Source: an uncultured Oscillospiraceae bacterium
GTDB taxonomy: Bacteria; Bacillota_A; Clostridia; Oscillospirales; Oscillospiraceae
Reading direction: 5' to 3'
NCBI GenBank assembly: GCA_934589325.1
Contig: CAKTNU010000047.1
Span: 1-9,860 of the forward strand
DNA length: 9,860 bases
Every line of letters starts with the position of its first letter. Within the stretch, counting starts at the first letter, position 1. The notes under the pieces were generated by a model, which did no database searches, was not told where the DNA came from, and saw only the letters and a program-made list of their open reading frames with translations. Shown here piece by piece: positions 1-5,620 of this stretch. A program made the position numbers and the translations under genes.

Positions 1-170
1 AAAAGGGCCTGCGCGGAGCGCTGCGAGTCAGCGGCGGCGATATAGGCTGCCTGTTCGCTTCTCCTGTGAGCTGGGTCCTCATCGCCCTGAGTGTCATCGG
101 TATCTTCTCTCCGATACTTATGTCCAAATTCGAGAAGAAGGTCAGCGGCGGAGAAGTCCCCGAGGAATAA
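1..170 (+). CDS. C-terminal end of a TctA-family tripartite tricarboxylate transporter permease (partial)
   Basis: Only the last 55 codons are present; the reading frame enters at base 3 and ends with TAA at 168-170. The peptide has a segment LRGALRVSGGDIGCLF, then a hydrophobic helix (about residues 22-40, SPVSWVLIALSVIGIFSP) and a short charged tail. That order, a basic 'RxAL..S.GD' patch, then 'F..P.S', then the last membrane helix, matches the C-terminus of TctA, the large membrane subunit of tripartite tricarboxylate transporters. These import citrate-like or other carboxylates with TctB and a periplasmic or lipoprotein binding protein TctC. The rest of the gene and any tctB/tctC partners lie off the left edge. 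The substrate cannot be told. The call rests on a short C-terminal fragment, so another polytopic permease is possible. Confidence 0.68.
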   Translation, partial: KGLRGALRVSGGDIGCLFASPVSWVLIALSVIGIFSPILMSKFEKKVSGGEVPEE

Positions 171-188
171 CAAATAAAGCATATAAAT

Positions 189-221
189 AAAAAATAGGAC
201 TGCATTGCAGTCCTATTTTTT
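189..221. terminator. Bidirectional intrinsic terminator between the permease and pgi
   Basis: The arms at 189-204 and 206-221 are perfect reverse complements (16 bp, six A's leading and six T's trailing, centre at T205). The GC-containing core is TAGGACTGCA. The T run follows the stem on both strands, so the hairpin can end the rightward permease transcript (stop at 170) and the leftward pgi transcript (stop at 246). Its position between two convergent genes fits this double role. Confidence 0.93.
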
Positions 222-245
222 ATGCTTTTTGCGCTCTGTCCCGGA

Positions 246-1520
246 TCAGGCTCCCGGCTTGCCGAGCATGCGGAACATGTTCTTCTTGTAAGCCTCGACG
301 CCGGGCTGGTTGAACGGATTCACGCCGGACATATACCCGGATATACCGCAGGCCATTTCAAAGAAGCATACCAGCGCGGCGAAGCCCTCCTCGCTGCGAT
401 CCGGCGCCTCAATGACGATATTCGGCACACCGCCGGAGATATGCGCCTCCTTGACCGCATCCGCCGCCGTGCGGCAGACGTCGGCGAGATCACGCCCGGC
501 GATATAATTCAGCCCGTCAGCGTTAGTGCTCTCGAACGGCACAGTGAAGCTGTGCCGACTGCGAGTGAAGCGCACAACAGATTCCATCAGCATCCGCGGC
601 CCCTCCTGAATGTACTGACCCATAGAATGGAGGTCGGCGGTAAATTCGACGGAGGCGGGGAAGATACCTATACCGTCCTTGCCCTCGCTCTCGCCGTAAA
701 GCTGCTTCCACCACTCGGCCATGAAACGGAAGCTGGGCTCGTAGCTTGCCAGAATTTCGACGCCGTAGCCCTGTGAATAGAGCTTCTGCCGTGCTGCGGC
801 GTACTGCCACGCGGGATTTTCTGCCGAACGCAGGTCGAGCGCCTGCATCTCTGCGATTGCCGCGTTTATGACGCGCTCAACGTCGATGCCGGCGACGGCC
901 ATAGGCAGCAGACCGACTGCGGACAGCACACTGAAGCGGCCGCCGACATCGTCGGGGACAACAAAACTGGTCCAGCCCTCAGCGTCGGCCAAGGATTTCA
1001 GAACACCGCGGTGAGCATCGGTCGTGGCAAAAATATGCTTCCCTGCATCGGCACCGTATTTCTTCGCAAGCAGTTCGCGGAAAATGCGGAAGGACACGGC
1101 AGGCTCAAGCGTTGTGCCGGACTTGGATATGACGTTCACGTCGAAATCCGCGTCGCCAAGCTGCTCGAGAGCGTCGCACAGCGCGTCGGCGGACAGACCG
1201 TTGCCGACGAAAAATACCCGCGGGTCATCCTTGCCGGGGATGGGCTTGAGCAGCTCTATGGCTCCGCGTGCGCCAAGGTAGGAGCCGCCTATGCCAATGA
1301 CCACCAGCGCCTTGGAACGGCTCCTGATGAGCTTGGCGGCGTCAAGTATCGCGGGCAGCTCGCCGTCGCGGATGCGCTGCGGCAGCTCCAGCCAGCCGGT
1401 GAAATCCGATCCCTCGCCGGTGCGCCCGACAAGCGTTTCGTGTGCTTTCGCGGCTGCGGCATAGTCAGGGCCGCCCTCGGCGAAGAATTTCTCAGCGCCT
1501 GAAAGATCGACTTTTATCAT
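246..1520 (-). CDS. pgi: Glucose-6-phosphate isomerase
   Basis: Encodes a 424-residue cytoplasmic glucose-6-phosphate isomerase, which interconverts glucose-6-phosphate and fructose-6-phosphate in glycolysis and gluconeogenesis. Both family signatures are visible: DVGGRFSVLSAVGL at residues 191-204 and GVNPFNQPGVEAYKK near 399-413. The sugar-phosphate loop SKSGTT is at 132-137. By family comparison the catalytic residues are Glu277 (in YGESEGK), His298 (in LHSMGQ) and Lys412. The length suits the short Gram-positive Pgi type (about 450 residues). I chose the ATG at 1520 because an AGGAGG (complement of 1531-1536) lies 10 bases upstream. An in-frame ATG at 1556 would add 12 residues but has no such site and would fall at or before the likely transcription start. 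It has its own promoter (1559-1586) and ends at the shared terminator 189-221. Confidence 0.97.
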   Translation of the reverse strand: MIKVDLSGAEKFFAEGGPDYAAAAKAHETLVGRTGEGSDFTGWLELPQRIRDGELPAILDAAKLIRSRSKALVVIGIGGSYLGARGAIELLKPIPGKDDPRVFFVGNGLSADALCDALEQLGDADFDVNVISKSGTTLEPAVSFRIFRELLAKKYGADAGKHIFATTDAHRGVLKSLADAEGWTSFVVPDDVGGRFSVLSAVGLLPMAVAGIDVERVINAAIAEMQALDLRSAENPAWQYAAARQKLYSQGYGVEILASYEPSFRFMAEWWKQLYGESEGKDGIGIFPASVEFTADLHSMGQYIQEGPRMLMESVVRFTRSRHSFTVPFESTNADGLNYIAGRDLADVCRTAADAVKEAHISGGVPNIVIEAPDRSEEGFAALVCFFEMACGISGYMSGVNPFNQPGVEAYKKNMFRMLGKPGA

Positions 1521-1558
1521 GAGAGTACAGCCTCCTATAATCGTTGATTCCGACAAAC

Positions 1559-1586
1559 ATTATACACCAAATATGTGATTCTTCAA
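1559..1586 (-). promoter_or_regulatory. Sigma-A type promoter of pgi
   Basis: On the minus strand TTGAAG (complement of 1581-1586) is followed by 16 bases and a perfect TATAAT (complement of 1559-1564). Transcription would start near 1552, giving a leader of about 32 bases that contains the AGGAGG used by pgi. The site lies in the 107-base gap after the carboxypeptidase gene, so pgi need not depend on read-through. Confidence 0.75.
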
Positions 1587-1627
1587 CAGAAATTTTGCCG
1601 GGATTCCCTCGCACGGCCCGTCGGGAA

Positions 1628-2764
1628 CTACAAGCCGAAAAGCGACAGCGCGAGCTTTCCCCACAGTCCGAAGTATCCGAGCCGTTCTATGCTCTCGGCT
1701 GCGATTATCGGCACCTCGCGCAGAAGCTCGCCGCCGACCGAGACCCGCAGAGTACCGATCCGAGCTCCCTCCTCGATCGGGGCGGCAATGCGCTCCGGCA
1801 GCTCCAGCTCGTATTTCGGCTCTGCACCGGTCTTTGGTATCAGCGCATACTCGCCGCCGTCGAATCGGCAGCTCAGCGTCTGACTGCGGCCCAGCTCCAC
1901 CGGGATATCCGGCAGCTCCGCACCGTGCAGCGGACAGAGAGTAAAGCTGGCAAAGGCGTAGTTCAAAAGCGCCTTGGCATCGTTGTTGCGGGACTCTATG
2001 CTGTCGCCGTGCATGACAACGGCGATATATTCGACGCCGTCACGCTCCGCCGTCGCGGAGAGACAGTACATTGCCGTTGAGGTGTAGCCCGTTTTGAGCC
2101 CTGTGCAGCCCTCATACCAGTAGACCAGTTTGTTCGTGTTGCTGAGCTCGAATTTGCCGCCGCGGATACTGTCCATCCATATGGTCGTGTAGTTTTTTAT
2201 GAGCTCGTGGCTGATAAGCTCACGGCTCATCACGGCGACGTCGTATGCGCTGGTATAGTGCTCTCCGTCGTCAAAAAGCCCTGTGCAGCCGGTGAAGTGC
2301 GTGTCCTCGAGCCCAAGCTCCTCCGCACGCCTGTTCATCCGTTCGACGAAAAGCTGCTCCGTGCCGCTGATGTGCTCCGCCATAGCCACTGCGCAGTCGT
2401 TTGCGGAGACGACGGCGATACACTTGAGCATGTCGTCAACGCTCATCTTTTCGCCCTCCTCGAGATATACGCAGCTTCCGCCGAAGGATGCGGCGCGGGC
2501 ACTGGCAGTGACGGTGTCGTCCAGCTTCAGCTTTCCGCTTTCGATATCCTCGACGATCAGCAGCATCGTCATCACCTTCGTCACGCTTGCGGGAAATATC
2601 CGCTCGTGCGCGTTCTTTTCGTACAGGATCTCGCCGGTGTACTTTTCCATCAGCACTGCCGAGGGCGCAGATATCGCGATGTCTCCGTCGCGCAGCGGCT
2701 CGGCATAGGCGGCGGGACACAGCAGCAGCGCAAAGATGATAAAAAAGCAGAAGTATCTTTTCAT
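1628..2764 (-). CDS. D-alanyl-D-alanine carboxypeptidase, PBP5/DacF type (serine-type, peptidase S11)
   Basis: A 378-residue exported penicillin-binding protein that removes the terminal D-Ala from peptidoglycan stem peptides outside the membrane. Residues 1-21 form a signal peptide: basic MKR, a hydrophobic core, and an AYA cleavage site before Glu22. All three active-site motifs are present: SxxK as S60-V-T-K63, SxN as S120-A-N122, and KTG at 224-226 (LKTGYTSTA). A C-terminal beta-rich domain (about 280-350) and a final segment ERLGYFGLWGKLALSLFGL resemble the PBP5 domain and its amphipathic membrane anchor. Length is normal for the family. The ATG at 2764 has GGAGG (complement of 2770-2774) five bases upstream. 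In Gram-positives such proteins include vegetative DacA and sporulation-linked DacF/DacB; the sequence alone does not say which. No clear promoter was found directly upstream. Confidence 0.93.
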   Translation of the reverse strand: MKRYFCFFIIFALLLCPAAYAEPLRDGDIAISAPSAVLMEKYTGEILYEKNAHERIFPASVTKVMTMLLIVEDIESGKLKLDDTVTASARAASFGGSCVYLEEGEKMSVDDMLKCIAVVSANDCAVAMAEHISGTEQLFVERMNRRAEELGLEDTHFTGCTGLFDDGEHYTSAYDVAVMSRELISHELIKNYTTIWMDSIRGGKFELSNTNKLVYWYEGCTGLKTGYTSTAMYCLSATAERDGVEYIAVVMHGDSIESRNNDAKALLNYAFASFTLCPLHGAELPDIPVELGRSQTLSCRFDGGEYALIPKTGAEPKYELELPERIAAPIEEGARIGTLRVSVGGELLREVPIIAAESIERLGYFGLWGKLALSLFGL

Positions 2765-2858
2765 GTCAGCCTCCGGTCATAAAACATATCAAAAACTATG
2801 AGGATAGGCCGGCGGCTATGCACAGGTTTACAGAGTTATGTATAATTCGACAGGATGC

Positions 2859-2972
2859 TATGCATACCCATTTCGCCCACCGGCAGCGCAGTGTTTGAAA
2901 ATCAGCGGGTTTTTAACATTTTCAACACAGTTTTCAACACTCCTCACAGTGAATATACGCCAGGTATGCATA
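2859..2972. repeat. Spaced inverted pair of TATGCATACC elements
   Basis: TATGCATACC at 2859-2868 and GGTATGCATA at 2963-2972 are exact 10-bp inverted copies. Each contains the 8-bp palindrome TATGCATA. A related TATGCACA occurs at 2817-2824. The sites are about 104 bp apart, close to ten helical turns. They could be paired operators, but AT-rich palindromes also arise by chance. Confidence 0.5.
2891..2940. repeat. Cluster of TTTTYAACA 9-mers with an inverted copy
   Basis: TTTTTAACA (2910-2918), TTTTCAACA (2919-2927) and TTTTCAACA (2931-2939) lie in tandem; the last two are part of a 10-bp direct repeat TTTTCAACAC with a 12-bp period. GTGTTTGAAAAT at 2891-2902 is an inverted copy with one extra base and could pair with ATTTTCAACAC at 2918-2928. 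The 9-mer differs from the DnaA box consensus TTATNCACA at two or more positions, so an identity as DnaA sites is only a guess. Confidence 0.55.
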
Positions 2973-2979
2973 TTTTGAG

Positions 2980-3007
2980 TTTACATAACGCTATTACAAA
3001 ATGTAAA
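2980..3007. repeat. Inverted repeat TTTACAT / ATGTAAA
   Basis: TTTACAT (2980-2986) and ATGTAAA (3001-3007) are exact 7-bp inverted arms around a 14-base spacer. The dyad lies upstream of the promoter at 3051-3079. It could be a regulator binding site; no family can be named. Confidence 0.4.
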
Positions 3008-3027
3008 AGAAAAATAAACAAACCTAA

Positions 3028-3049
3028 ACGGATTATTTACAAAATCCGT
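3028..3049. repeat. Inverted repeat ACGGATT / AATCCGT next to the -35 box
   Basis: ACGGATT (3028-3034) and AATCCGT (3043-3049) are exact 7-bp inverted arms with an 8-base spacer. The right arm ends one base before the TTGACG -35 element at 3051. This placement is typical of an activator or repressor site acting on the promoter, but the regulator is unknown. Confidence 0.5.
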
Positions 3050-3050
3050 A

Positions 3051-3079
3051 TTGACGCATAGAGCCGCGGCGAGTAAAAT
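3051..3079 (+). promoter_or_regulatory. Sigma-A type promoter of the AI-2E family gene
   Basis: TTGACG (3051-3056), a 17-base spacer and TAAAAT (3074-3079) form a near-consensus promoter. Transcription should start near 3086, giving a leader of about 36 bases before the ATG at 3122, with GAGGTG (3111-3116) as the ribosome binding site. Confidence 0.8.
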
Positions 3080-3121
3080 ATTAGTGTTGCAAAGCGGAAA
3101 TTCAAGACGAGAGGTGCAGAG

Positions 3122-4402
3122 ATGAACCGGCATTTCAAATGGGACAAGAAATACCTGTATTGGGGAATAACCGCCTTCTGCGTTATTGCCTGTGCCATAC
3201 TGTTCTATATGGCGCTGAACTACATGCCGGGAGTCGTGCGCGTCATCAAGGCGCTCTTCGGCATTTTGAGCCCGTTTATCTGGGGCCTTGCGATAACATA
3301 TATCCTTCTGCCGCTCGTCAAGGCGCTGCAGCGCGGCGTGTTCGGTGCGCTCGGCAGAGCTATACATAAGAAAAAGCCGGATAAGGCACAACGCTTTGCC
3401 CGCGCAATGTCCGTGCTGCTGGCGGAGATAATTTTCCTTGCCATAATCGTCGCGATAGTTTACCTCATAATACCTCAGTTGGTAAGCAGCATTACCACCA
3501 TCGTCGAGAACAGCTCCACTTATATCGCCAACACCACCCAGTGGATAGAAAAGCTCCTCAGCGACAATCCCGAGATAGAGAAGTACGTGCTGGATGTGTT
3601 CAATAATGTCAGCGAGGATCTGAAAAACTGGCTGACCAATACCGTCCTGCCCGGCATCGGCAATGTTGCCGCCAGCGTCACGACCGGTATCATCAGCGTT
3701 GTGAAGGCTGTGTATAACCTCGTTATCGGCATAATCGTCTCTATATACATTCTCGGCAATATCGAGGGCTTCACCGCGAGCGCCAAGAAGCTCATGTACA
3801 CGGTGTTCTCCGTCGAGAGCGCGGAGAAGCTGCGCGAGGGCCTGAATTTTACCGACAAGACCTTCATGGGCTTCATAAACGGAAAGCTGCTCGACTCGGC
3901 TATAATCGGCCTGATATGCTATATCGGCTGTGCGCTGCTGAATATTCCGTATGCCTTGCTCGTCAGCGTCATCGTCGGCGTGACGAACGTTATCCCGTTC
4001 TTCGGCCCCTTCATCGGTGCTGTACCGAGTGCGCTGCTGATCCTGCTGGTCGATCCGCTGAAGTGCCTGATATTCGTTATTTTCATCATCGTTCTCCAGC
4101 AGGTGGACGGCAATGTGATCGGGCCGAAGATACTCGGCAGCTCCATCGGCATCAACGGCTTCTGGGTCATGTTCTCCATCATCCTCGGCGGCGGGCTGTT
4201 CGGCTTCTGGGGCATGCTCCTCGGCGTACCGGTGTTTGTTGTGATATACACTGCCATCGGCAAGCTTGTCGACAAAAAGCTGAAAAAAAGAGATCTCCCG
4301 TGGGAGACCTCCGATTATATGGACTTGGATCATATAGACCCTGCGACGCATCAGCCGGTAATGAAGGAGAAAGCGGTGGATACGGCGAAGGCTCAGGAGT
4401 GA
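3122..4402 (+). CDS. AI-2E family transporter (PF01594-type membrane protein)
   Basis: A 426-residue polytopic inner-membrane protein. Hydrophobic segments are visible near residues 12-31, 41-66, 97-118, 188-212, 256-310 (more than one helix), 313-327 and 345-382. Between the third and fourth lies a soluble stretch (about 125-180), as expected for this family. The conserved C-terminal core is clear: NVIPFFGPFIGAVPSALL (289-306), DGNVIGPKILG (329-339) and the glycine-rich GGGLFGFWGMLLGVP (356-370). The tail (383-426) is charged and cytoplasmic in character. The family is named for autoinducer-2 export by E. coli TqsA, but many members are cation/proton exchangers or uncharacterised, so the substrate is unknown. 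A good ribosome binding site (GAGGTG, 3111-3116) and promoter (3051-3079) support the start. Its stop overlaps the convergent cysteine desulfurase gene by 10 bp. Confidence 0.93.
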   Translation: MNRHFKWDKKYLYWGITAFCVIACAILFYMALNYMPGVVRVIKALFGILSPFIWGLAITYILLPLVKALQRGVFGALGRAIHKKKPDKAQRFARAMSVLLAEIIFLAIIVAIVYLIIPQLVSSITTIVENSSTYIANTTQWIEKLLSDNPEIEKYVLDVFNNVSEDLKNWLTNTVLPGIGNVAASVTTGIISVVKAVYNLVIGIIVSIYILGNIEGFTASAKKLMYTVFSVESAEKLREGLNFTDKTFMGFINGKLLDSAIIGLICYIGCALLNIPYALLVSVIVGVTNVIPFFGPFIGAVPSALLILLVDPLKCLIFVIFIIVLQQVDGNVIGPKILGSSIGINGFWVMFSIILGGGLFGFWGMLLGVPVFVVIYTAIGKLVDKKLKKRDLPWETSDYMDLDHIDPATHQPVMKEKAVDTAKAQE

Positions 4403-5532
4403 GCGAGTGTGTCATGCGCCGACTTGAGCGCAGCGCACAGCGCGTCGATATCCTCCGGCGTCGTATAGCGTGACAGACCGATGCGTATCGCGCCGTCTAT
4501 CGTCCTCGCATCAAGACCTATAGCTTCAAGCACATGGCTCCGCCCGCCCTTTTTGCAGGCGGAGCTTTTTGATACGTAAATGCCCTGCGCCTCCATGAAA
4601 TTCATCAGAACCTCACTGCGCCAGCCGGGGAGGGATATGCTGAGAATATGCGGGGTGGCGTCCGGCGCGGATATAACGCGCAGCTCCGGAATGTCCGCTG
4701 TGAGACGCTCTGCGGCACGCTCGCGCAGCATGCTCATGCGGGCGGTATTTTCGCTCATGCCCCTGTACGCAAGCTCACAGGCCGTTCCGAAGGCCGCTAT
4801 CTGCGGCATTGCCTCTGTGCCGGCGCGCATGCCGTTTTCCTGGCTGCCGCCGAGAATAAAAGGCTTGAGCCGCAGGCCGGACCTGATGTATAATGCGCCT
4901 ATGCCCTTAGGCGCGTGTATCTTGTGCCCGCTTATGCTTATCATGTCTGCGCCGAGGGTCTTCGCTCTAAATGTGACCTTCATAAAGCCCTGCACCGCGT
5001 CCGTGTGCAGCAGTGCCTTTGACCCGATGCGCTTCAGTTCGCGTGAAACGGCGGAAATATCCGTGATCGCGCCCGTTTCGTTGTTGACCATCATCAGCGA
5101 AACGAGTATAGTATCATCACGGACTGCATCAATGACCGACTGTACCGGTATCGCGCCGCTCTTATCCGGCATCAGCCGGGCTATTTCATAGCCGCGCCGC
5201 TCCAGCTCGTCAAGCGTTCTGCGTATCGCATCGTGCTCCACGGCCGAGCTGATTATATGCCTGCCGCGCCGCTTCATATATTCCGCGCCGGATATCAGCG
5301 CCCAGTTGTCGCTCTCGGAGCCGCAGGACGTAAAGTAAAGCTCGGCCGGGGTGCAGCCGAGCGCATCGGCGACCTTGCGGCGAGAAGAATCCAGCAACTT
5401 TTTCGCCTCGCGCCCCTTGGTGTGTGTGGAGCTGGGATTGCCGTAGCAGTGTGCCATCGCATCCGCCGCGGCTGCTATCGCTTCGGGGCAGACCATCGTT
5501 GTCGCGGCGTTGTCAAGATAATGCTCGTTCAT
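4393..5532 (-). CDS. Cysteine desulfurase, NifS/IscS-like class V aminotransferase
   Basis: A 379-residue PLP enzyme that removes sulfur from L-cysteine as an enzyme persulfide for Fe-S cluster assembly and tRNA thiolation. It begins with the family N-terminus YLDNAATT (5-12). The PLP lysine is Lys204 in SGHKIHAPKG; His100 (in SAVEHDA) and Asp178 (in HTDAVQ) contact the cofactor. The persulfide cysteine is Cys326 in SKSSACKKGG, followed by SHVLEAIG. The spacing closely matches E. coli IscS (His104, Asp180, Lys206, Cys328 from memory). The ATG at 5532 is preferred because GAGGA (complement of 5541-5545) lies eight bases upstream; a TTG at 5553 would add seven residues and place that site inside the gene. 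No scaffold gene such as iscU/nifU is adjacent here. It is divergent from mtaB and overlaps the end of the AI-2E gene. Confidence 0.95.
   Translation of the reverse strand: MNEHYLDNAATTMVCPEAIAAAADAMAHCYGNPSSTHTKGREAKKLLDSSRRKVADALGCTPAELYFTSCGSESDNWALISGAEYMKRRGRHIISSAVEHDAIRRTLDELERRGYEIARLMPDKSGAIPVQSVIDAVRDDTILVSLMMVNNETGAITDISAVSRELKRIGSKALLHTDAVQGFMKVTFRAKTLGADMISISGHKIHAPKGIGALYIRSGLRLKPFILGGSQENGMRAGTEAMPQIAAFGTACELAYRGMSENTARMSMLRERAAERLTADIPELRVISAPDATPHILSISLPGWRSEVLMNFMEAQGIYVSKSSACKKGGRSHVLEAIGLDARTIDGAIRIGLSRYTTPEDIDALCAALKSAHDTLAHS
4537..4570 (+). terminator. Candidate rightward terminator inside the cysteine desulfurase gene (antisense)
   Basis: GCTCCGCC (4537-4544) and GGCGGAGC (4558-4565) form a perfect 8-bp, seven-GC stem with a 13-base loop, followed at once by TTTTT (4566-4570). 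Read rightward this is an intrinsic terminator shape about 135 bases past the AI-2E stop codon, where no other terminator is visible. Read leftward there is no T run after the stem, so it should not stop the desulfurase transcript. It overlaps the codons of the SSACKKGGRS active-site loop, so a coincidence of coding sequence is possible. Confidence 0.5.
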
Positions 5533-5576
5533 AGCTATGATCCTCGTTTTCAAAACTATATTATCTGATGCCGAAA

Positions 5577-5585
5577 ATTATATCA
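5577..5585 (-). promoter_or_regulatory. Extended -10 promoter of the cysteine desulfurase gene
   Basis: The minus strand reads TGATATAAT (complement of 5577-5585): a perfect TATAAT with the TGn extension, which can work with a poor -35 box. The hexamer 17 bases upstream is TTTTGG, a weak match. Transcription would begin near 5570, giving a leader of about 38 bases. The 88-base divergent gap must also hold any mtaB promoter, for which I saw no clear match. Confidence 0.6.
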
Positions 5586-5620
5586 TCCGGTATTGATAAC
5601 CAAAATCATGGGAGATAATC

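Larger units (their letters stand above)
2765..3121. other. Divergent, AT-rich intergenic region with several repeats
   Basis: This 357-base stretch separates the leftward carboxypeptidase from the rightward AI-2E family gene. It is clearly more AT-rich than the flanking genes. It holds a cluster of TTTTYAACA 9-mers with an inverted copy (2891-2940), a spaced pair of TATGCATA palindromes (2859-2972), a 7-bp inverted repeat (2980-3007), another inverted repeat (3028-3049) and a good rightward promoter (3051-3079). An open frame at 2855-3061 is not convincing as a gene. I could not pick a persuasive promoter for the leftward carboxypeptidase; a TGATATGTT extended -10-like element (complement of about 2784-2792) is the best weak candidate. 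Confidence 0.7.

Noticed and set aside
1587..1627. Possible terminator after the carboxypeptidase gene (TTCCC ... GGGAA on the minus strand)
   Set aside because: Only a 5-bp stem with a long loop and no T run directly after it; too weak to call.
2839..2844. TATAAT on the plus strand near 2839
   Set aside because: No acceptable -35 hexamer at 16-18 bases upstream and no TGn extension; the better rightward promoter is at 3051-3079.
2910..2940. Idea that the TTTTYAACA cluster is a replication origin
   Set aside because: The 9-mers differ from the DnaA box consensus and the neighbours are not dnaA, dnaN or other origin-linked genes.
2855..3061. A 68-codon rightward open frame in the divergent intergenic region
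   Set aside because: No ribosome binding site, composition like the AT-rich spacer, and its end covers the AI-2E promoter. A small peptide cannot be fully excluded.
2981..4351. A 456-codon leftward open frame, longer than the gene opposite it
   Set aside because: It is antisense to the AI-2E gene, which has clear family motifs, promoter and ribosome binding site. The leftward product is a low-complexity D/Q/H/E-rich string with no hydrophobic core or known motif, as expected for a shadow of hydrophobic codons in GC-rich DNA.
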